Positions 11,214-19,275 of a DNA stretch of 64,000 nt are shown piece after piece. The stretch spans positions 161,311,490 through 161,375,489 of the forward strand of contig NC_084462.1 in NCBI RefSeq assembly GCF_027409185.1, written 5' to 3'. Positions within the stretch are counted from its first letter, which is position 1; every line of letters starts with the position of its first letter. The notes under the pieces were generated by a model. The model searched no databases. It was not told the origin of the DNA and worked only from the letters and a program-made list of their open reading frames with translations. Origin of the DNA: Cynocephalus volans (taxonomy: Eukaryota; Chordata; Mammalia; Dermoptera; Cynocephalidae). Both the position numbers and the translations under genes were made by a program.

Positions 11214-13073
11214 AACTTTCTTCAAACTATTCCAGAAAATAGAGACAGGGGCCATTCTCCCAAGCTCACTCTGTGAGGTAAGCATCACCTCGATGCCAAA
11301 ACCAGACAAAGACACAACAAAAAAAGAAAACCACAGGAAAATAACTCTGATGAACACAGATGCAAAAATCCCCAACAAAATATTAGCAGTCAGAATACAG
11401 CAACACATCAAAAAATTTGCACACCATGATCAAGTGAGATTCATCCCAGGGATGCAAGGGTGAGTCAACATAAGAAAGTCAATAAATGTGATCCACCACA
11501 CTGACAACAGCAAGGACAAACCTCATATGATCATCTCTATAGACACAGAAAAGGCATTTGACAAAATTCAATATCCCTTCATGATAAAGTCTCTCAGTAA
11601 ATTAGGTATAGAAGGAAAGTATTTCAAGACAATAAAAGCCATATATGACAAACCCACCACCAATATTATCCTGAATTGGGATAAGCTGAAAGCTTTTCCC
11701 AATACAAGGATGACCATTCTCACCACTCTTATTTAACACAGAAGTATTAGACATGAAATAGGAGTGGGTACAGACTTCATGAATGTAAGGCACTTGTCAA
11801 ATATCTTGTCAGGGCAACAGGAGCATAGTTAGGGAAAGGACTGCCTCTTCAATAAATGGTGCTGGGGAAACTGGACATCCATATGTAGAAGAATGAAACT
11901 AGACCTGTACTTCTTGCCATATATCAAAATCTTTGTGATTTTATGAATAAGACCCCAAAAGCACAGGCAACAAAAGAAAAAAATAAACTAATGGGATTAT
12001 ATCAAACTAAAAAGCTTCCGCACAGCAACAGAAACAGTTAACACAGTGAAAAGACACCCCACAGAGTGGGAGAAAATATTTGCAAAGTATGCATTTGACA
12101 AGGAATTAATACCCAGAATATACAAGGAACTCAAACAACTTAACATTAAAAAATCAAATAACCTGATTAATAAATGGGCAAAGGAGCTGAATAGGCAACT
12201 CTCAAGGGAAGACATACAAATGGCCAACAGATACATGAAAAAATGTTCAACATCACTAAGCATCAGGGAAATGAAAAACAAAAACACATTGAGATATCAT
12301 CTAACCCCAGTTAGACTGGCCATTATCAAAAAGACAGATTAACAAATGCTGGTGAGGATTTAGAGAAAGGGGAACCTTCCTATTTTGTTGGTGGGACTGT
12401 AAATTAGTGCAGTCATTATGGAAAACAGTATGGAGGTTCCTCAAACAACTACAGATAGAACTGCCATACAATCCAGCAATCCCACAGGTGGGCATATACT
12501 CAACGGAATGGAAATCATCATGTCAAAGGGATACCTGCACTCCCATGTTTATTGCAGTTCTATTTACAATAGCTAAGAGTTGGAACCAACCTATATTTCC
12601 ATCAGTGATGACTAGATAAGGAAAACGTAGTATTTATACACAACAGAATACTATTCTGCCATAAAAAGGAATGAAATTCTGACATTCACAGCAACATGGA
12701 TAATCTTAGAGAAAATTATGTTAAGTGAAATAAGCCGGGCGCAGAAGGAGAAATACTGCATGTCCTCAATCATAAGTGGGAGCTAAAAAAAAAGAAAGAA
12801 AGAAAGATACAACAATCACAATAATTTGTTGAACTATCGAAAGGAGAGAACAGAACTGACACCACTAGAGGTTGGAAAGGGGGAGGGGTGGTTAATAAGA
12901 AATTGGTAAAGGGCCACAAAAAATCTATTACATTGTATAATGATAAATATAGTAATTATTCTGATTTGAAGGTCACATATTACACACAGGTATTGATATT
13001 CAGTGCTGTACCCCACAGATACGTACAATCAATTATGTTTCAATTAAAAATAAATTTTTAAAAAATGACATCA

Positions 13074-13862
13074 AATGTAAATGGCCTACACAAACCAAAT
13101 AAGAGTCAGAGATTGTCAGATTGAAAGCAAGATCCAACTCTAAGCTATTTATCAGAAATGCACTTTAAATAGAAAGACCCAAAGAGGTTAAAGTAGAAGT
13201 ATGGAAAAAGCATACCATGGTAACACTAATCAAAAGAAAATTTGATTGTCTCTGTCAATAACAACACACAAAAAAAGATTACATAGCAAGATATTAAAAG
13301 ATTAATCACAAGGTACAAAGAAAGTTATTTAATAATGATGAAGGGATGAATAAAATAAAAGTTCTAAACATTTATGCACATAAGAACAGAACTTCAAAAT
13401 ACATAAGCAAAAACTGACAGAAATGTGATGGGGAAAAAAATTTTCCCGGTTATGGTAAAATATTTCAGTACCCATATCTCAATCATTGATGTAACAAGTA
13501 GACAATAAAATCAGCAAAAGAAAGACTTTAGCAACACCATCAACAACTACATCTAATGACATTTGTAGAACACACCATTCAACAACAACTGAAATGCACA
13601 GTTTTTCGAGTGCACACTAACCATTTACCAAGGTAGACCATATTCTGAATCATAAAGAGTTTCACAAAACTTAAAAGTTTTCAAGTCATACAACTATGTT
13701 CTTTCTCTATAATGGAGATATTGTAAAAATTAATAACAGAACAATATCTGGTAAATCCCAAGATATTTGGATGCTAAATAACACATTTCAAAATAAACCA
13801 TGAATTAAGAAATCAAAAAGAAAAATTAAAAAGTATTTTCAACTGAATGAAAATAAAATTAC
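13074..13862 (+). mobile_element. Old L1M, third preserved block (ORF2 5' part)
   Basis: Resumes the old L1M directly after the 10-base duplication (AATGTAAATGGCCTACACAA, GCAAGATCCAACTCTAAGCT). Matches the endonuclease-region order of L1M. Broken in all frames. Confidence 0.85.
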
Positions 13863-13880
13863 AAGATAGCAAAACCTGTG

Positions 13881-14369
13881 GCAGAGATGACTTAGTCTTG
13901 AGCCTGGCAGATTTGATCTTCTCTCCTTTCAGACCAGAGGACTCTGCTGCAAACATGCTCTGCCAGATCCCTTCTTGGGCCAAGAAGCATCCAAGCTTGA
14001 TTCTCCTCTTCATATTTATTGGAGCTGGAAGTACTGGAGCAATACTTATGTCTTGTGTCTGGCATTGTTCAATCCAGATGTCAGTTGGGACAGAAAGAAT
14101 AACCCAGAACCCTGGAACAAACTGGGTCCTAATGATCAATACAAGTTCTATTCAGTGAATGTGGTTTACAGCAAACCAAAGAAAGAAGGTGCAGACCTCT
14201 AAATGAAATGTTCGGCTGTACAGCTGCTCAGAATGAAGGTCTTCCAGAAGCCTTGTGCACAATTTTCCATATAACCAGGAAATAGGTCTCCTCTAAATGC
14301 ATCAAATCAAGTTGATGTACATTGTTGGGAGATTTCACTGATTAATAAATATCTGAAACTTGAAAAAAA
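13881..14369 (+). pseudogene. NDUFA4P: NDUFA4 processed pseudogene
   Basis: An intronless retrocopy of the mRNA for NDUFA4, a small mitochondrial inner-membrane subunit now assigned to cytochrome c oxidase. The start codon is at 13955 and the stop at 14200-14202, a span of 248 bases that is not a multiple of three. The first part reads in one frame (AKKHPSLI...[11 protein letters not shown]) and the second in another ([32 protein letters not shown]), so a small indel near 14045 breaks the frame. An apparent three-base insertion follows near 14097. A 5'UTR, a 3'UTR with AATAAA at 14344 and a short A tail at 14363-14369 are present. It is flanked by an imperfect 18-base target duplication (AAGATAGCAAAACCTGTG at 13863, AAGATACCAAAACTTCTG at 14368), so it was inserted by L1 machinery into old L1M sequence. 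Not functional. Confidence 0.92.
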
Positions 14370-14385
14370 GATACCAAAACTTCTG

Positions 14386-15240
14386 AGATGTCTCTCAAGT
14401 AGTACTTATAGTAAAGTCTCTAGCACTTTATATTATAAAAGGAAAAAGATCCCATATCAGAAGAAGGGCAAATTATACCCAAAGTAGGCAAGGAAAAGAA
14501 ATAATAAAGATCACAGTAAGTATCAATGAAATAGAACATGGAAAAAATAAGTCTGTAAAACAAAAATTTGCTTCTTCGAGAATACTAATAAGATTGATAA
14601 ACCTTCAGATATAATAGGGAAAAAAGAGAGAGGAAACAAATGACCAATATCAGGTATGAGAGAGTTTACATTAGAACAAATCATATCTACATAAATGGAT
14701 AAGAGAATATTAGGAACAACTTTATGCCAATAAATCCAACAATTTAGATGAAATGGACAAATTCATTGTAAGACACAAACTGCCATAGCTTCCTCAAGAA
14801 GAATTATACAACCTTAATAACCCTATATCTGTTTTTAGAAATTGAATTTGTAGTTAAAAAGTTCCAACAAGGAAAACTCAAGGTCCAGACAGCTTTACTG
14901 GTGAATTCTAACAAATAATTTTAAAAGAAATAATACCAATTCTACACAAACCTTTTAGAAATGTAGAGGAGGGAATATTTTCCAACCCATTCTGTGATAG
15001 AATTAATTACCCTAATACCAAAACTAGACAAAGAAATTACAGAAAAGATTATAACAGACCACTATCCCTTCCGAACATCTGTGCAAAATTTCTAAATGAA
15101 AACTTAGCAAATCTAATCCTAGAATATATTAAAAATATGTTAAATACATCATGATCAAGTGGGGTTTATCTCTGAAATGCAAGGTGAGTTTAACATTCAA
15201 AAATCGATCACTGTGTTCCACCACATTAACAAACTACCAT
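14386..15240 (+). mobile_element. Old L1M, fourth preserved block (ORF2 RT part)
   Basis: Continues after the NDUFA4 pseudogene with L1 ORF2 landmarks: AATAATAAAGATCACAG, GAAAACTCAAGGTCCAGACA, and ATGATCAAGTGGGGTTTATC. It ends near 15240, where antisense L1M sequence takes over. Confidence 0.85.
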
Positions 15241-15850
15241 GGAACCACCATCACAATCAAGATTTAGAACAGTTTCATCACTCAGAAAGTTCTCTGGTGT
15301 CCGCTTGTAATACACCCTCTCCTCTGAATCCCGGTCCTTTGCAACTGTTGAGCTGTTTCCTGTCCCTATTGTTTTGCCTTTTTGAGAATGTCATATACAT
15401 GAATTTCTTTATATGATAATTACATATAAATACATAATCTTTTGAGTTTGGCTTCTTTCACTTAGCATTATGTATTTAAGATCTGTGCATGCTGTATCAG
15501 CAGTTCATCTTTACCGTAGAACAGTATTCCATTGTGTGGATATATGAGTACTTGTTTATGCATTAACGAGTTGAGGGACATTTGCATTATTTCCAGCTTT
15601 TGATGATTTTAAATAAAGTTTCTATAAACATTGGAATGCCCATATTTTAAGTGTACAGTTCAATTAATTTTGACAAAGGTATACATCCACTTAACCTCCA
15701 GTCTAATTAAGATATAGAACCCCTCTATTCCCTCCTGTCTTTTTCTAGTCAATTTCCCTTCATCTTTATTCTGATTTCCATCATCACAGCTTTTTTCCCC
15801 TGTCCTAAAAGTTCATGTAAAAGGAATCACGCACTACGTAAGGATTTGAT
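15241..15850 (-). mobile_element. L1M 3' end, antisense
   Basis: Reads as the reverse of L1M ORF2 C-terminus and 3'UTR: TTGGCTTCTTTCACTTAGCA, ACAGTATTCCATTGTGTGGA, GTTGAGGGACATTTGCATTA. The head-to-head meeting with the plus-strand L1M suggests a separate insertion or an inversion. Confidence 0.75.
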
Positions 15851-15993
15851 ATTCCTTTTATCTCAAGAGGAATTAGTAAGTTATTGAAGACTTTTAAGAA
15901 GGAAATTGGCACAATCTGATTTGTCCTGTATTTCTTCTGATCTTCTGGGGAGAACAAGGCTTAAATTTTCTGGACAGACTAGAATTTCCAGGC

Positions 15994-16118
15994 TACATGG
16001 TGTAATGTTGAATATACTAATTATCCTGATTTAAGTATCACATATTGCACACAGGTATGTATATTCAATGCTGTATCCCCCGGATATGTACAATCAATTA
16101 CGTTTCAATTAAAAAAAA
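15994..16118 (+). mobile_element. 5'-truncated L1 3' end near TSHR promoter
   Basis: About 120 bases closely match the 3'UTR end of the younger L1 at 12940-13050 (TCACATATTGCACACAGGTA, GTACAATCAATTACGTTTCA), followed by an A run. A short direct repeat TTCCAGGC lies on both sides (15986-15993 and 16119-16126), consistent with a target duplication. Ends about 90 bases before the CTCF-like motif. Confidence 0.8.
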
Positions 16119-16206
16119 TTCCAGGCCGGCTTCAAACCCGCATCGCAAGGTAGATTCACAGACACTTTCAGGGCACCAGGAACTGTTTCTACCGTTCACG
16201 TTCTGC

Positions 16207-16220
16207 ACAGCAGATGGCGC
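16207..16220 (+). promoter_or_regulatory. CTCF-like motif upstream of TSHR
   Basis: ACAGCAGATGGCGC matches 13 of 14 positions of the degenerate CTCF core CCASYAGRKGGCRS; only the first base differs. It lies about 710 bases upstream of the TSHR ATG at the upstream edge of the CpG-rich segment. Motif matches of this quality are often, but not always, bound. Confidence 0.45.
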
Positions 16221-16747
16221 CAGAGCCCAGTGAGGCGGCCTCAGCCACGCGGCTCCTGGAGGCGATTTCAGCGTCCGGGTGAGCGCTGAAGTTGGGGAGC
16301 AGCTAGGACCCGCCAGGGGTGTCGCGTGCCGGCTTCGACCGCACCTCGGGCTGGCAAGGGCTGCATGCCCGGCCCGACTCTCAGCAGAGGCAACTTGGGC
16401 TGGGAGGAGTTAAACTCCGCAGGACCCTGGTGCGCCCCGGGACAGACCACTCCGCGGGGACCTTCCCCGGACAGACTGCGCGCGGGTGGGACCCGGGCAG
16501 GCAGCGTTTTCAGAAGGCTCCCGACGGGGAGAGGTGGATTTGGGGGGTTAGAGATGAAGAAAGGAGAGGACCTCTCCATTAGGCTTTGGCGAGTACAAAT
16601 GAAAGGAACTGGTGGGGAAGGGTGGAGAGCAGAGGGGACAGCCGGGACCGGTGTTAGGCGTCAGGGAACAGACGGAGCGGGTGCGTGGCTCGGGCCAAGG
16701 GAAGCGAAGCAAGAAGCTTGCTTGGGTGGAGAGTTGCCTCGGGAAGT

Positions 16748-16762
16748 GGAGCACTCGAGAGC
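16748..16762 (+). promoter_or_regulatory. TSHR: Candidate NKX2-1 (TTF-1) site, CACTCGAG core
   Basis: GGAGCACTCGAGAGC contains CACTCGAG, one or two changes from the CACTTGAG/CACTCAAG-type thyroid factor core. It lies about 46 bases upstream of the CRE-like octamer, the same spacing as the rat TTF-1 and CRE sites. The core carries a CpG (TCGA) where the consensus has TTGA or TCAA, so binding strength is uncertain. Assigned by position and similarity only. Confidence 0.45.
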
Positions 16763-16797
16763 CTCCTCTTCTCCCTCTCCAGCCCCCTCTGCGCTGC

Positions 16798-16805
16798 TGA
16801 GGTCA
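16798..16805 (+). promoter_or_regulatory. TSHR: CRE-like element TGAGGTCA in TSHR promoter
   Basis: TGAGGTCA occurs at -131 to -124 relative to the ATG. The rat TSHR minimal promoter has a functional CRE-like octamer of the same sequence at about -139 to -132 (from memory), bound by CREB/ATF factors. Identity of the octamer and a shift of only 8 bases make orthology likely. Function in this species is inferred. Confidence 0.7.
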
Positions 16806-16928
16806 CAGCCCCTTCGAGCCTTCCCTGCTCCTCCCCTCCGCTCCTGGCTCCTTCACCCTGGGGAAGCGCAGGGCTGAGGAGGAGGAGGGAGCGGAGGGGC
16901 AAGGAATAGCCCTGGGGCCCCGTGGAAA

Positions 16929-17098
16929 ATGAGGCCGGCGCCTCTGCTGCAGCTGGTGCTGCTGCTCGCCCTGCCCAAGAACCTGGGGGGAAAGGGGTGT
17001 CCATCTCCACCCTGCGAGTGCCATCAGGAGGACGACTTCAAAGTCACCTGCAAGGATATCCACCGCATCCCCAGCCTACCGCCCAGTACGCAGACTCT
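16929..17098 (+). CDS. TSHR: Thyrotropin receptor, coding exon 1 (partial gene)
   Basis: This exon encodes the N-terminus of the TSH receptor, the Gs-coupled glycoprotein-hormone receptor of the thyroid follicular cell. The 170 coding bases give 56 codons plus two bases. Residues 1 to about 20 form a signal peptide with a leucine-rich core ([11 protein letters not shown]). It is followed by the cysteine-rich N-terminal cap of the LRR ectodomain, with cysteines at 24, 29, 31 and 41 in the spacing [10 protein letters not shown]...VTC. The exon ends [11 protein letters not shown] plus two bases of a Leu codon, directly before GTGAGT, a consensus donor and a phase-2 intron. The ATG at 16929 is the only start that gives a signal peptide, and it matches the known TSHR start MRP. 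The length equals that of the human coding exon 1. The remaining exons lie outside the window. The recognition is from protein similarity recalled from human TSHR and is very secure. Confidence 0.96.
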
Positions 17099-17198
17099 GT
17101 GAGTACCTGGGAGAGGAGAGGGTAGGACCCAGAGCCGGGGACACCTGGAAAGTTGGACGGAAGTGCACAGAAGCAGCTGGGGAACACGCAAAGTGTGG

Positions 17199-17351
17199 TG
17201 TGCGTGTGTGCATGTGTGTGTGTGCGCGCGTGTGTGTGTGTGCGCGCGTGTGTGCCTGTGTGTGTGTGCATGCGTGTGTGTGTGCGCGCGTGCGTATGTG
17301 CTTGTGTGTGCATGCGTGTGTGTGCGTGCGTGTGTGTCTGCGCGCGCGCGC
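17199..17351 (+). repeat. Compound (TG)n/(CG)n alternating tract
   Basis: About 153 bases of almost perfect purine-pyrimidine alternation, with TG runs broken by CGCGCG blocks at about 17225, 17245, 17285 and 17341-17350. Interruptions are few (GCCTG, GCTTG, TCTG). It begins 100 bases inside intron 1, just after the TSHR donor. The opposite strand has open frames rich in His, Thr, Arg and Ala; these are repeat artefacts. Confidence 0.95.
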
Positions 17352-17827
17352 TGAAGCAATGAGTACAAAATCGCCCACACTTTAGAAGGAATCATTGCTG
17401 ACACCTTCGTTATTCATAACACAAGAAAAGGTAACGAAACAAGGTGACCGTGAGTGGTATTCTTTCTCAAGAGCTGCTATTCTGCTCTTTGCCTCCTCCC
17501 AGCCCTAGGTGAAACTTAGTTTCACTTCAGATATTAATAAGGTTAACAGCAACTCAAGAACTGACCTTTTTGATTTTATCTTGGTTAATAAAAGAAAATG
17601 CGAAAAAAGATTTCTCCTTTTAGGCTTTCTAGAGGAGAAATTGTCTTAGCAGTTGTACTGATTCATGAAATAGTGGACAAAAATTTAATCAGGGGCCCTT
17701 TTCAAAATGTTCCCTTCACACAATGTGTATATTTACCTAATTGTGAACTGCCCACCAACATAGTGCATCCAGAAGCCTCCTTTGTGATAGGCACAGTAGA
17801 GGTATAAAGAAGTGAAAAACACATTTT

Positions 17828-17906
17828 TGAGCATGGTCCTGTTGACGCCACATCCAGGGTTGATTCCTGTACCAGCCAGCTGCCAAAAAAAGAAAAGAAA
17901 GGAAAA
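17828..17906 (+). mobile_element. tRNA-derived SINE remnant
   Basis: The sequence GAGCATGGTCCTGTTGACGC leads to a B-box-like GGGTTGATTCC, then CCAGCCAGCTGCC and an A-rich tail. CATTTTT on each side (17822 and 17910) may be the target duplication. The A-box half is missing, so it is 5'-truncated. It resembles the short tRNA SINEs of colugos as I remember them. The class is fairly clear; the family is tentative. Confidence 0.6.
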
Positions 17907-18375
17907 GTTCATTTTTTATCTGCATGTTAGGTATTACCAAATTAATAACGTCATGTTAAATACTATTACATACACACACACAAATATATTTCTTAACAGA
18001 TATTTAAATCAATAATCATTGAAAGGGTAAGTGTAGACAAGACCAAAGGGAAAAGGCTTTTTTGACTGATTAATAATAGAATAGAAAGAAAGCATAGTAA
18101 AAAATAAAAATAAAAAATTAGGCTGGTTAAGTCTAGTTAAGTTAAGAAAGTGCCTATTATTAAAGAGAATGTAGATAAGTGTGAAAAGCCATGATGAAGT
18201 TGTTCTGCAGGATTTTCTCAAGAATTTAGACACTGGGACACATTCAACAGTAGGTGGTGATGAACATTTCAGCACAGGTATGTATTTCTGTGCTCTGAGA
18301 CGCCCTCGTTTCTTATCTCACCTGATTTTTAGTGCAGTAACCTCGAGATAGTGCATTAGTCTCCATGTTGCCATC

Positions 18376-18945
18376 ACAGAATAAAATATGTTCCGATCAT
18401 CCTCTTGATTAAACTTCCACATTGGCCCCTGTGGCCTCCAGAATAAAATTCTTTTGTACAACCTACAAGATCCCTCAAGACCTAGCCCAGTCTTTCAAGC
18501 CTCACTGCTCCTGATTTCTCTGACTTTCTACTCTTACTGAACAGAACTTCTGACACTTCCCCCAAAGTTCTCTGCTCTCACAGCTGCACTTGCCTTCCCT
18601 GCCACACTCTGTCCCCTCTGCCTAAAGCCCTTTCCCCTCTCTTCTGGCTAATGTCTACTCCGAGATCCAGATTCAGGGCTCAATTCCTTCAGGAAGCCTC
18701 TCCTGACCCCTGACCCCCAGGCTGGGTAACCTACCCTCCTTCCCAACTTTCTGTGCGTGAAACTGGCCCTATCCTTGACATAACTCTGTGCTTTCCTGTA
18801 ACTTGTTATTTACTTGTGTGCCGACCCAAGCAGGATATGAGCTCCTCTAACACAGGGACCCTGTCATTCAACCCTGAATTCCTCAACCCAGCACAGGGCC
18901 TGGAACTACTTAGATGCTCACAAAAAGCTTAAGTGAGTGAATGAA
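18376..18945 (+). repeat. L2 LINE, 3' part
   Basis: Follows the L2 3' end order: TTCCTTCAGGAAGCCTCTCC, ACTTGTTATTTACTTGTGTG, GAGCTCCTCTAACACAGGGA, CAGCACAGGGCCTGGAAC, ending AAGTGAGTGAATGAA. Confidence 0.88.
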
Positions 18946-19044
18946 CAATTATCTGCAATAGCAGCAAAGTGATTTTCAGATCTTTTGGGGGCAGTAGAAC
19001 TCTTTTGTCAAAGGAAAGGTTATGGAGACGTCAAATACGTAAAG

Positions 19045-19275
19045 CTAACAATTATATTGTGCTTATAAGTACAGGGTCCTGTTCTCAGTACTTTACACAA
19101 ACTTTACCGTTGAATAACCACAAAATCCAATGTAGTAAGTGATTTTATTATTCTCATTTTATATATGAACACATTGAGACACAATATAATGAAGCAATTT
19201 TTTGCTCAATGTCACACAGCTTGTAAGTGGTCAGGACTTGAAATATCACGTGGTCAGCTATAGACCCTGCACCCT
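19045..19275 (-). repeat. MIR-family SINE, antisense
   Basis: Antisense MIR3/MIRb pattern: ATTCTCATTTTATATATGAA, CACATTGAGACAC, AATGTCACACAGCTTGTAAG. Confidence 0.8.

Larger units (their letters stand above)
9740..13063 (+). mobile_element. Younger L1, rearranged, with 10-bp target duplication
   Basis: Flanked by AATGACATCA at 9730-9739 and 13064-13073. It opens with the same 5'UTR type as copy 1, including CACAAGGAGAGTCACCAG, and passes into ORF1-proximal sequence near 10100. Most of ORF1 and the start of ORF2 are missing. Then come ORF2 reverse-transcriptase and C-terminal sequence (for example the frame at 11488-11736 reading [18 protein letters not shown], where catalytic-domain similarity is clear). 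The 3'UTR ends ACAATCAATTATGTTTCAAT plus A-rich. An MLT1/MST-type LTR splits it at 10800-11213. All frames carry stops or shifts; it is inactive. Confidence 0.88.
16200..16928 (+). promoter_or_regulatory. TSHR: TSHR promoter and 5'UTR, CpG-rich, TATA-less
   Basis: The region directly upstream of the TSHR start is much richer in GC and CpG than its AT-rich flanks. It has no TATA box at a sensible distance, as in known mammalian TSHR promoters. It contains a CRE-like TGAGGTCA, a CACTCGAG element in the position of the NKX2-1 site, a pyrimidine-rich run (16762-16782) and purine-rich GGAGG runs near 16876-16900. The transcription start cannot be fixed from sequence; by analogy it lies roughly 100 bases before the ATG. 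The open frames running through this region (for example 16326-16877) are a by-product of high GC and are not called as genes. Confidence 0.8.

Noticed and set aside
1-16200. Possible first exon of CEP128, the expected upstream neighbour
   Set aside because: Expected from human synteny on the opposite strand, but no coding similarity or CpG island outside the TSHR promoter was recognised.
16326-16877. 183-codon open frame across the TSHR promoter
   Set aside because: High GC lowers stop frequency. It has no recognised domain, it ends before the TSHR start, and overlapping frames of similar quality exist on both strands.
17024-17404. Histidine/threonine-rich 126-codon minus-strand frame
   Set aside because: It is the translation of the TG/CG tract and overlaps TSHR exon 1 antisense; low-complexity artefact.
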